Shown here: positions 1-6,731 of the stretch, one piece after another
How positions within the stretch are numbered: the stretch's first letter is position 1
How the letters are laid out: every line of letters begins with the position of its first letter
Assembly (NCBI RefSeq): GCF_030268885.1
Contig: NZ_BSSA01000047.1
Span: 1 to 40,031 of the forward strand
Direction: 5' to 3'
Source: Kitasatospora phosalacinea
GTDB lineage: Bacteria; Actinomycetota; Actinomycetes; Streptomycetales; Streptomycetaceae
Length of the DNA: 40,031 nt
Notes under the pieces: generated by a model
Told to the model about the DNA's origin: nothing
What the model saw: the letters and a program-made list of their open reading frames with translations, nothing else
Database searches by the model: none
Translations under genes and position numbers: made by a program

Positions 1-1
1 T

Positions 2-120
2 GTTTCGGTGGTCATAGCGTGAGGGAAACGCCCGGTTACATTCCGAACCCGGAAGCTAAGCCTCACAGCGCCGATGGTACTGCAGGGGGGACCCTGTGGG
101 AGAGTAGGACGCCGCCGAAC
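2..120 (+). rRNA. rrf: 5S ribosomal RNA
   Basis: This is the 5S rRNA of the large ribosomal subunit. The sequence carries the highly conserved actinobacterial 5S core (the CCGAACCCGGAAGCTAAG block near 44-61 and GATGGTACTGC near 73-83). The 5' end (GTTTCGG) pairs with the 3' end (CCGAAC) to close helix I, which sets the boundaries at about 2 and 120. It is presumably the last gene of an rRNA operon whose 16S and 23S genes lie to the left of the window. The exact ends are uncertain by one to three bases. Confidence 0.95.
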
Positions 121-131
121 AATCTTTGTGG

Positions 132-164
132 GAAAGCCCCCTGACGGGATGTCAGGGGGCTTTC
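132..164 (+). terminator. rRNA operon terminator hairpin
   Basis: A perfect 14-bp inverted repeat (132-145 against 151-164) with a 5-base loop starts about 12 bases after the 5S rRNA. The stem begins GAAAGC and its right arm ends GCTTTC, so a T-rich end is built into the stem. The position and strength fit the intrinsic terminator of the rRNA operon. Confidence 0.9.
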
Positions 165-197
165 TCGCGTTTCGGAAGGGGAGCGCTCCTCACCAAG

Positions 198-219
198 GGG
201 GTGGACCTAGGTCCACCCC
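198..219. promoter_or_regulatory. perfect 22-bp palindrome before the two-component genes
   Basis: Positions 198-219 form an uninterrupted palindrome centred on CCTAGG (GGTGGACC/TAGG half-site pattern, flanked by G and C runs). With no spacer it would make a poor RNA hairpin, so a dimeric repressor or activator operator is more likely. It lies about 95 bp upstream of the histidine kinase start and 34 bp after the rRNA terminator. Which protein binds is unknown. The response regulator encoded downstream is one obvious candidate. Confidence 0.55.
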
Positions 220-312
220 AAAGAGGGGTGGCACGGCCAATGTGCGAGTGGTGGGGCTGAGGAGAGACTGGGGACCGTTCGGGGACGGTTCCGGCTTCTC
301 GGGGAGTGGGTT

Positions 313-1722
313 TTGACGACGACGGTGTGGTTCGGCGGTGGGGTCGGCGGGTCCGCGTGGGGTGAGCGGGCGCGGGCGGCGGTGCGGGCCGGTGGGCAGG
401 CCGCGGTGATGACGCTGGCGGCGGCCGCGGGGGTGGTGGTGCCGGCGGCGGTCGCGGTGTGTGCGGCGCTGCTGACGGTGGCGCTGTTCGACCACGGGCC
501 GTTGGCGCCTTATGCGGCGGCGCCGAGTGCGGTCGTGGCGGGGGTGTCGGCGCTGTACTGGTTCGTGCGGCGGGGAGCGGTGTGGACGCGGCAGCGGGTG
601 GAACGGGAGGCCGGTGAGCGGTGGGGGGTGGTGTATTCGGCCCGGGAGCCGTTGGAGCAGGACGGGCGGGGGTTCTGGTGGACGGGGGTGTCGTACCACC
701 GGCGCCGGGAGGTGGCGTGGTTGGTGCAGTCCGTGCGGTGGGCGGTGCGGGACCACCAGGTGCAGCGGGAGGGGGTGTGGCTGCTGGCCAATCCGGTGGC
801 GGTGGTCCTGCTGCTGGGGGTGCCGATGGCGATGGTGTGGGGCGGGTTGGTGTTCGCGCTCACGGCGACGGTGGATTCGCGGATCTTCTTCGGGTTGTAC
901 AGCGAGCCGGTGAGCCTGCTGTTCTCCGGGCTGATCGGCGGGGTGCTGGTGGTGGCGGGGTTGGCGGCGATGCCCTGGGCGGTGCGGGCGCACGGCGCCT
1001 TCGCGTGCCGGGTCCTGGGGGGTGGGCCGCAGCAGAGCCGGGCTCAGCTGACCGAGCGGGTGGCGCAGTTGACGGAGACCCGGGCGGACGCGGCGGACGC
1101 GCAGGCGGCGGAGTTGCGGCGGATCGAGCGGGATCTGCACGACGGGGCGCAGGCGCGGCTGGTGTCGATCGGGTTGACGCTGGGCACGATCGAGCACCTG
1201 ATGGCCACCGACCAGGCGGCGGCCCGTGAGCTGCTGGCGGAGGCCCGGGCGGCTTCGGCGAAGGCCCTGCAGGAGTTGCGCGATCTGGTGCGGGGCATCC
1301 ACCCGCCGGTGCTGGCGGAACGCGGACTGCCCGATGCGGTGCGTGAGTTGGCGCTGACGGCGGTGGTGCCGACGGAGGTGGCGGTGGCCCTGCCGGGGCG
1401 TCCGGAGGCGGCGTTGGAGACGGCGGTCTACTTCAGCGTGAGCGAGTTGCTGGCGAACGTCGCGAAGCACGCCCGGGCCCGGCAGACCTGGGTGGACGTG
1501 CTGTACCGGGCCGGGCGGCTGCGGGTCGTGGTGACGGACGACGGGAGCGGGGGTGCGCGGATGGAGGCGGGCGGTGGCCTGCGGGGGATCGAGAAGCGAT
1601 TGAGTACGTTCGACGGGACGATCTCGCTCGACAGTCCGGTGGGCGGGCCGACCACGATCACGATGGAGCTGCCGTGCGCGTTGTCCTCGCCGAGGACCTC
1701 TTCCTCCTCCGCCAAGGGCTGA
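313..1722 (+). CDS. NarL/DesK-type sensor histidine kinase
   Basis: A membrane sensor kinase that should autophosphorylate and pass phosphate to the response regulator encoded next. The N-terminal half (to about residue 240) has several hydrophobic segments, near residues 40-62, 66-85, 155-180 and 195-225. A HisKA_3 dimerisation domain follows with the motif IERDLHDGAQ, putting the phospho-acceptor histidine at about residue 276. The HATPase domain has an N box (ELLANVAKH, Asn about 382) and a glycine-rich loop (GGGLRGIEKR, about 420-429). The chosen start is TTG at 313, preceded by a purine-rich GGGGAG. The gene overlaps the response regulator by 49 bp, so the two are translationally coupled. 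The signal sensed cannot be told from the sequence; the 22-bp palindrome upstream may be its control site. Confidence 0.9.
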   Translation: MTTTVWFGGGVGGSAWGERARAAVRAGGQAAVMTLAAAAGVVVPAAVAVCAALLTVALFDHGPLAPYAAAPSAVVAGVSALYWFVRRGAVWTRQRVEREAGERWGVVYSAREPLEQDGRGFWWTGVSYHRRREVAWLVQSVRWAVRDHQVQREGVWLLANPVAVVLLLGVPMAMVWGGLVFALTATVDSRIFFGLYSEPVSLLFSGLIGGVLVVAGLAAMPWAVRAHGAFACRVLGGGPQQSRAQLTERVAQLTETRADAADAQAAELRRIERDLHDGAQARLVSIGLTLGTIEHLMATDQAAARELLAEARAASAKALQELRDLVRGIHPPVLAERGLPDAVRELALTAVVPTEVAVALPGRPEAALETAVYFSVSELLANVAKHARARQTWVDVLYRAGRLRVVVTDDGSGGARMEAGGGLRGIEKRLSTFDGTISLDSPVGGPTTITMELPCALSSPRTSSSSAKG

Positions 1723-2342
1723 CCCGGCTGCTGGAGGCCCACGGCTTCACCATCGCGGCGGCGGTGGAGACCGGGCCGGACCTCCTGTCGGCGCTGTTGT
1801 CGGAGCGGCCGGACGTGGCGGTGGTGGACGTCCGGCTGCCGCCGACGCTGACCGACGAGGGACTCCAGGCGGCGTTGGCGGCGCGTCGGGAGATCCCGGG
1901 CCTGCCGGTGCTGGTGCTGTCGCAGCACGTGCTGCAGCTGTACGCGCGGGAGCTGTTGGCGGACGGGACGGGCGGGGTGGGCTACCTGCTCAAGGACCGG
2001 GTGTTCAACGCGGACCAGTTCGTGGACGCGGTGCGGCGGGTGGCGGCGGGCGGGACGGCGATGGACCCGGACGTGATCGGTCGGCTGCTGCAGCACAACG
2101 CCGGGTCCGAGCCGCTGCAGCGGTTGACGCCGCGGGAGCGGGAGGTGCTGGGGCTGATGGCGGAGGGGTGCTCGAACTCGGCGATCGCGGCGCGGCTGAC
2201 GGTCAGCGACGGGGCGGTGGCCAAGCACATCGCCAACATCTTCGGGAAGTTGGAGCTCGCGCCGACGGAGGACGGCAACCGGCGGGTGCTGGCGGTGCTG
2301 GCGTACTTGAACGGCGCGGCGGAGCGGTCGGCGGACGGCTGA
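1674..2342 (+). CDS. NarL/LuxR-family response regulator
   Basis: The partner transcription factor of the upstream kinase, 222 residues, a normal length for the family. The receiver domain (about 1-120) shows the acidic pair E7-D8, the phospho-acceptor D52 in VVDVRLPP and the conserved lysine K107 in YLLKD. The C-terminal LuxR-type helix-turn-helix (about 148-195) has the signature LTPREREVLGLMAEGCSN and ends in KHIANIFGKL. GTG at 1674 is the start; it lies inside the kinase gene, so translation is probably coupled to it. Targets are unknown. Autoregulation through the palindrome at 198-219 is possible but not shown. Confidence 0.93.
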   Translation: MRVVLAEDLFLLRQGLTRLLEAHGFTIAAAVETGPDLLSALLSERPDVAVVDVRLPPTLTDEGLQAALAARREIPGLPVLVLSQHVLQLYARELLADGTGGVGYLLKDRVFNADQFVDAVRRVAAGGTAMDPDVIGRLLQHNAGSEPLQRLTPREREVLGLMAEGCSNSAIAARLTVSDGAVAKHIANIFGKLELAPTEDGNRRVLAVLAYLNGAAERSADG

Positions 2343-2577
2343 GCCGGAGGACGGAGCGGAACGGAGGCGAGCGGCGGCGGGCAGCGGGGTCGGGAGAGTG
2401 CGGTTGGTGGTATGGACCAGTGGAGGTGTGGTGGCGATCGGAGGCCGTGGTCCGGGCTGGCGACGGGGGAGAACGCCCGTGCGAGTAGTATCCGGTGGGC
2501 CGAGTCTGTCGACGGCGCACCGGCATCGTGTCACGGCGTGACGACGTGCAGCGTGCGCCCCGGGGCGGGGACGTGTA

Positions 2578-2613
2578 CTCGGCGGCTACAGGTCGTATAC
2601 GGCAGCTGCCGAG
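2578..2613 (+). promoter_or_regulatory. leader with two alternative inverted repeats
   Basis: The 292-bp gap 2343-2634 has no credible gene. Just before the DUF2637 start, CTCGGCGGCT (2578-2587) can pair with AGCTGCCGAG (2604-2613) with one G-U pair. Part of the same right arm also forms a perfect 12-bp palindrome, CGGCAGCTGCCG (2600-2611), so the two structures exclude each other. A second small inverted repeat, GTCAC-ggc-GTGAC, lies at 2530-2542. These could be protein-binding sites or a leader structure. Confidence 0.35.
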
Positions 2614-2634
2614 TCCCAGGGGTTGATCTAACGA

Positions 2635-4260
2635 ATGGCACGTCCTTCCCTTACCCGCGCGCACCGGGCACTCCTGGGTGTGGTGGCCGTCGGCGCGTGC
2701 GTGATCTCGGGCATCGGTTTCGCGGGGTCCTACAACTCGGTGCGGGACCTCGCGATGGAGAAGGGCTTCGGCACCTTCTCCTACGCCTTCCCGATAGGCG
2801 TCGACGCGGGCATCGTGGTCCTGCTCTCGCTGGACCTGGTGCTGACCTGGCTGCGGATCCCGTTCCCGCTGCTGCGGCAGACGGCGTGGTTGCTGACCGC
2901 CGCGACGATCGCGTTCAACGCGGCGGCCTCCTGGGGCGACATGCTGGGCATGGCGATGCACGCGGTGATCCCGGTGCTGTTCGTGGTCGTGGTCGAGGCC
3001 TCGCGGCACGCGGTGGGGCGGATCGCGGCGATCACCGCGGACCGGCACATGGAGTCGGTGCGGCTGATGCGCTGGGTGCTGTCGCCGGTGCCGACGTTCC
3101 GGCTGTGGCGGCGGATGAAGCTCTGGGAGCTGCGCTCGTACGACGAGACGGTGCGGCTGGAGCAGAACCGGCTGGTGTACCGGGCGCAGCTGCGCTTCCG
3201 GTACGGGCGGGGCTGGCGGCGGTCGGCGCCGTTCCAGGCGCTGTTGCCGCTGAAGCTGGCGAAGTACGGCGTCCCGCTGGACCCGACGGTGCTGGACCGG
3301 ATCGACGGGCCCCTGGTGGTGGCCCCGAGCGGTGCGTCGACGGTCGAGCAGGAGGTTCCGGCGGTGCACGGCGGTCAGGTGACGCATGCTCAGCAGGCGG
3401 CGCCGGGCCGGGCCCTGGGCGCTCCCCAGCCCCAGCCCCAGCCCCAACAGCAGGTGCAGCCCCAGCAGCAGGTGCAGGCTCAGGCCCAGGCGGTGCCGCA
3501 GGTGTCGGCGGCGGTGGCGGTGCCGACGCTGGCGAAGCTGGCCGCGCTGCGGCTGCGCGACCAGCAGGACCCGGAGGCGGCGCAGGCCGCGCCGGTGATC
3601 GACCCGTCCGCGGAGCTGAACGTGTGGACGGCCCGCCCGGTGCGTTCGCACGTGGCGCAGCCGGACCAGGTGCACACGGCGCGGGTGCCGGGCCAGGCGT
3701 CGCCGTGGTTCAAGGCCCCGCGTCCGAGCGGTCCGGAGGAGGCGGCCCGGCCGCACTCGGGATACCAGCCGCCGCGGGACGAGGCGTACGCCGAGCCGGG
3801 CGGTCGGCCGGAGGAGTACCGGCCGGAGGAGTACCGGTCGGCGGCGAACGGGCACGCCCACCCGAACGGGCACGCCCGGGCCGCCGGTCCGCAGCAGCAG
3901 CCGGTGCAGCAGCAGGGGCCGGGGGAGCCGGAGCAGGTCCTGACGGTGGGGCGGCCGGTGCGGCTGGACGCGATGATGGCGCCCGAGCCGGAGCCGGAGC
4001 CGTACGAGGTGGAGGACGCCCCGGCGCGCCGCCCGCTGCCGGGCGGGGTGGAGCCGCTGGACGCGAACGAGTGCTTCGACGCGCTGGTCAGCTACATGGA
4101 GGAGAACCAGCGCCACCCCGACGAGCGCCGTTTCGCGGAGTACCTGACCCAGCGCGGCGTCCCGGGTTCGCGGCCGGACGGCGGGGTCACGGTGAAGGAC
4201 GTGGAGAAGGTCTGGCAGGACCTGCAGGAGCGGTACATGGAGTCGGGCCGCGGGGAGTGA
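2635..4260 (+). CDS. DUF2637 (SpdB-like) membrane protein with Pro/Gln-rich tail
   Basis: A 541-residue membrane protein. The N-terminal quarter has four hydrophobic segments (about residues 10-30, 48-72, 82-96 and 98-122) and matches the DUF2637 family, whose best-known members are Spd plasmid-spread proteins of Streptomyces conjugative plasmids. Cytoplasmic basic sequence follows. Then comes a low-complexity linker with a PQPQPQPQQQ tract (about 262-290) and acidic EPEPEPEP repeats. A C-terminal compact helical domain of about 60 residues (from LDANECFDALVSYMEEN) looks like a small DNA- or protein-binding module. The start is ATG 2635; its ribosome-binding site is weak (AGGGG about 12 bases upstream). 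No transfer genes are nearby, so this is a chromosomal family member of unknown role. Confidence 0.8.
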   Translation: MARPSLTRAHRALLGVVAVGACVISGIGFAGSYNSVRDLAMEKGFGTFSYAFPIGVDAGIVVLLSLDLVLTWLRIPFPLLRQTAWLLTAATIAFNAAASWGDMLGMAMHAVIPVLFVVVVEASRHAVGRIAAITADRHMESVRLMRWVLSPVPTFRLWRRMKLWELRSYDETVRLEQNRLVYRAQLRFRYGRGWRRSAPFQALLPLKLAKYGVPLDPTVLDRIDGPLVVAPSGASTVEQEVPAVHGGQVTHAQQAAPGRALGAPQPQPQPQQQVQPQQQVQAQAQAVPQVSAAVAVPTLAKLAALRLRDQQDPEAAQAAPVIDPSAELNVWTARPVRSHVAQPDQVHTARVPGQASPWFKAPRPSGPEEAARPHSGYQPPRDEAYAEPGGRPEEYRPEEYRSAANGHAHPNGHARAAGPQQQPVQQQGPGEPEQVLTVGRPVRLDAMMAPEPEPEPYEVEDAPARRPLPGGVEPLDANECFDALVSYMEENQRHPDERRFAEYLTQRGVPGSRPDGGVTVKDVEKVWQDLQERYMESGRGE

Positions 4261-4296
4261 CCCGCGGCGCCGTTCGGAGATCACCACAAAAGCGCG

Positions 4297-4332
4297 ATGG
4301 CCGTCCGCCGGTTCTTCCGGTCGGACGGCCAT
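4297..4332 (+). terminator. terminator after the DUF2637 gene
   Basis: An 11-bp perfect stem, ATGGCCGTCCG (4297-4307) against its complement (4322-4332), is extended by a CCGG/CCGG inner stem around TTCTT. It starts 36 bases after the DUF2637 stop codon and ends where the next promoter begins. Confidence 0.8.
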
Positions 4333-4361
4333 TGACGGTTCCGCGGGGCCGCCACTACCTT
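4332..4361 (+). promoter_or_regulatory. housekeeping-type promoter of the DUF6986 gene
   Basis: TTGACG at 4332-4337 and TACCTT at 4356-4361 are separated by 18 bases, close to the HrdB (sigma-70-type) consensus. A start site near 4367-4369 would give a 40-base leader containing the ribosome-binding site. The -35 box overlaps the last base of the upstream terminator. Confidence 0.65.
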
Positions 4362-4365
4362 CGCA

Positions 4366-4380
4366 TCAACAAATTGTTGA
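4366..4380. promoter_or_regulatory. operator palindrome at the DUF6986 transcription start
   Basis: TCAACAA-A-TTGTTGA is a perfect 7-1-7 inverted repeat in an otherwise very GC-rich region. It sits directly after the -10 box, over the predicted start site, so a bound repressor would block transcription. The regulator is not encoded next to it. The half-site resembles sites of IclR- or GntR-type regulators, but that is only an inference. Confidence 0.65.
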
Positions 4381-4409
4381 AGTCGTGCGCTGAGTGGAGG
4401 AGCCCCCGG

Positions 4410-5693
4410 ATGTCGCAGCCCGCCCAGGTCGGTGCCGACCGGTCCGTCTCGTTCTCGGACGCCGCCCGCTCGGCCGTCGAGGCGCTGCTGGCGCCGGTGG
4501 ACGCCGAGTTGACGCGCCGTTACCCGGGCGAGCCCGGCTCCCGGCAGCCGGTGCACACGGTGTACGTGCCGGCCGACGCGTTCGGGGCGGACACCGTCCG
4601 GGAGTGGGGCGCGCAGGCGCTCGCCGCGTTCGACGAGCACGCCGGTACGCCGGGGCGGCTCGCCGAGGCACTCGGGGTCGCCGACGACGCCCTGCTGGCC
4701 GACGTGCACGCCCGGGTGCGCGCCAAGCTGGAGCGCGAGCCGATCGAGGACCTGCGGATCGACTTCGAGGACGGGTACGGTCCGCGCCCCGACGCCGAGG
4801 AGGACGCCGAGGCCGTCCGGGCCGCGCAGCTGGTGGCCGCGGCGGTCGCCGACGGCAGCGCCCCGCCGTACGTCGGGATCCGGACCAAGTGCATGGAGGC
4901 CCCCGTCCGGGCCCGCGGCATCCGCACCCTGGAGCTGTTCCTGGGCACCCTGCTCGCCGCGGGCGGCCTGCCGGACGGGCTGGTGCTGACCCTGCCCAAG
5001 GTCACCTACGCCGCCCAGGTCACCGCCCTGGTGCGGCTGCTGGAGGACTTCGAGCGGCGGGCCGGGCTGCCCGCCGGGCGGATCGGGTTCGAGATCCAGG
5101 TCGAGACCACCCAGGCGATCCTCGGCCCGGACGGCCGGGCCACCGTCGCGCTGATGATCGAGGCCGCCGAGGGCCGTGCCACCGGCCTGCACTACGGCAC
5201 CTTCGACTACAGCGCCGCCTGCGGGGTCAGCGCGGCCCACCAGAGCATGGACCACCCGGTCGCCGACCACGCCAAGGCCGTCATGCAGGTCGCCGCGGCC
5301 GGCACCGGCGTCCGGCTCTCCGACGGCTCCACCAACGTCGTCCCGACCGGCACCACCGAGCAGGTGCACGCCGCCTGGCGGCTGCACCACGGCCTGGTCC
5401 GCCGTTCGCTGGCCCGCGCCTACTACCAGGGCTGGGACATGCACCCGGCCCACCTGCCCACCCGGTACGCCGCCGTCTACGCCTTCTACCGCGAGGGCCT
5501 GGCCGCGGCCTGCGCCCGGCTCGCCGCGTACGTCGCCAAGACCGGCGGCGACGTGATGGACGAGCCCGCCACCGCCCGCGCGCTCAGCGGCTACGTGCTG
5601 CGCGGCCTGGACTGCGGCGCCGTCGACCTCGCCGAGGTCACCGAGCGCACCGGCCTCGACCGCGCCCGGCTGGACGCCCTGGCCGGGCGTTGA
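4410..5693 (+). CDS. DUF6986 HpcH/HpaI-aldolase-like enzyme
   Basis: A 427-residue cytoplasmic protein of the DUF6986 family, related to the PEP/pyruvate TIM-barrel enzymes (HpcH/HpaI aldolase, citrate lyase beta, malate synthase). Features that fit this fold are DLRIDFEDGYG (about 115-125) with acidic metal-binding candidates, IGFEIQVETTQA (about 228-239) and GLHYGTFDYSA. These mirror the Mg-binding Glu/Asp sites of the superfamily. The substrate is not known; a role in two- to four-carbon keto-acid metabolism is an inference. The start is ATG 4410 with GGAGG at 4397-4401; in-frame extension upstream would run through the promoter and is rejected. Control is likely by the promoter and operator at 4332-4380. 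A short run of 12-bp repeats crosses its stop codon. Confidence 0.82.
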   Translation: MSQPAQVGADRSVSFSDAARSAVEALLAPVDAELTRRYPGEPGSRQPVHTVYVPADAFGADTVREWGAQALAAFDEHAGTPGRLAEALGVADDALLADVHARVRAKLEREPIEDLRIDFEDGYGPRPDAEEDAEAVRAAQLVAAAVADGSAPPYVGIRTKCMEAPVRARGIRTLELFLGTLLAAGGLPDGLVLTLPKVTYAAQVTALVRLLEDFERRAGLPAGRIGFEIQVETTQAILGPDGRATVALMIEAAEGRATGLHYGTFDYSAACGVSAAHQSMDHPVADHAKAVMQVAAAGTGVRLSDGSTNVVPTGTTEQVHAAWRLHHGLVRRSLARAYYQGWDMHPAHLPTRYAAVYAFYREGLAAACARLAAYVAKTGGDVMDEPATARALSGYVLRGLDCGAVDLAEVTERTGLDRARLDALAGR

Positions 5694-5747
5694 ACCGGGC
5701 GCTGAACCGGGTGCTGGACCGGGCGTCGAGTCGGGTGCCGAGCCGGG
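5688..5747 (+). repeat. five imperfect 12-bp tandem repeats over a stop codon
   Basis: Units begin at 5688, 5700, 5712, 5724 and 5736 and share the pattern YGYYGRRYCGGG; the first two differ by one base (CGTTGAACCGGG and CGCTGAACCGGG). The array starts inside the last codons of the DUF6986 gene and covers its TGA stop. It looks like slippage expansion that has since diverged. Confidence 0.7.
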
Positions 5748-5834
5748 TTCCGGACGGCGGGGCATAGGCTGGTCGGCGGGACCGGCGCAGGGCCGGGCGC
5801 CGAGACGAGACCGACAGCGGAGAGCACCAGCGCC

Positions 5835-6482
5835 ATGGCGGAGCCGAGCCCCAAGCCGTACCTGACCGTCCGGGGCTCCGGCAGCCACGAGCTGGAGATC
5901 AAGAAGTCCAGGTTCATCTGCCACCTGGCGCGGGTCGCCGACGAGGACGGGGCGCAGGCGTTCATCGCGGGCGTCCGCAAGCAGTACTGGGACGCCCGGC
6001 ACAACTGCACCGCCTTCGTGGTCGGCGGCGAGCAGCCGCGCGAGCGCTCCAGCGACGACGGGGAGCCCGCCGGGACGGCCGGGGTGCCGATGCTGGAGGT
6101 GCTGCGGCGGCGCGGGGTGACCGACACCGTCGCCGTGGTCACCCGCTACTTCGGCGGGATCAAGCTCGGCGCGGGCGGCCTGGTGCGGGCGTACGGGGCG
6201 GCGGTGTCCGAGGCGCTGGACGAGGTCGGGCTGCTGGAGCGGCGTCCGGTCGCGCTGCTGTCGGTGGCCGTCGACCACACCCGGGCCGGGCGGCTGGAGA
6301 ACGACCTGCGGGCGGCCGGGTACGCGGTGGCCGGGCTGGAGTACCTGGCGGAGGGGGTGCGGATCGAGGTGGGCGTCCCCGAGCCGGAGACGGCGGAGTT
6401 CCACACCTGGCTGGCCGAGGCGACCGGCGGGTCGGCCGCGGCGGCCCCGGCGGGGCGGACCTTCGTCGAGGTCGAGGTCTGA
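5835..6482 (+). CDS. YigZ/IMPACT family protein
   Basis: A 215-residue member of the YigZ/IMPACT (UPF0029) family, conserved from bacteria to eukaryotes. In eukaryotes IMPACT controls the Gcn2 kinase; the bacterial role is unclear, with links to translation or RNA binding. The N-terminal domain shows the family signature: SSDDGEPAGTAGVPML (about 74-89) and VTRYFGGIKLGAGGLVRAYG (about 101-120). The C-terminal part (about 135-200) fits the DUF1949 ferredoxin-like domain. ATG 5835 is the start; upstream sequence has a weak GGAGAG. It is a single gene with about 250 bp of non-coding sequence after it. In that gap (6483-6731) only small inverted repeats are seen, for example GCGGAA-c-TTCCGC at 6616-6628. 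Confidence 0.9.
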   Translation: MAEPSPKPYLTVRGSGSHELEIKKSRFICHLARVADEDGAQAFIAGVRKQYWDARHNCTAFVVGGEQPRERSSDDGEPAGTAGVPMLEVLRRRGVTDTVAVVTRYFGGIKLGAGGLVRAYGAAVSEALDEVGLLERRPVALLSVAVDHTRAGRLENDLRAAGYAVAGLEYLAEGVRIEVGVPEPETAEFHTWLAEATGGSAAAAPAGRTFVEVEV

Positions 6483-6731
6483 GGCCCGGTCAGTTCCCCC
6501 GCGGAAGGCGCCGGGAACGCGTGCATCGATCGCGGCCGGGCGGGTAGCAGAGGCGGCACCGGTGACGTTCCCGTTGCCGCCGGATGACACTCGATCGAAG
6601 GAAGCGGGCCCGGATGCGGAACTTCCGCTCCTGATCGTTTCGTCTCCTAGGTAGCAGGAACGACGATTCGCCATCGACCTCCGGGAGGAGGACTCGCAGA
6701 GCCCAGCACCGCACCACGGGAGGTTCCGCGC

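Noticed and set aside
190..1470. Minus-strand frame opposite the histidine kinase
   Set aside because: His/Arg/Pro-rich composition and full overlap with a gene that has clear motifs.
2412..4409. N-terminal extension of the DUF6986 frame
   Set aside because: It passes out of phase through the DUF2637 gene, a terminator and a promoter; the real start is ATG 4410 with a ribosome-binding site.
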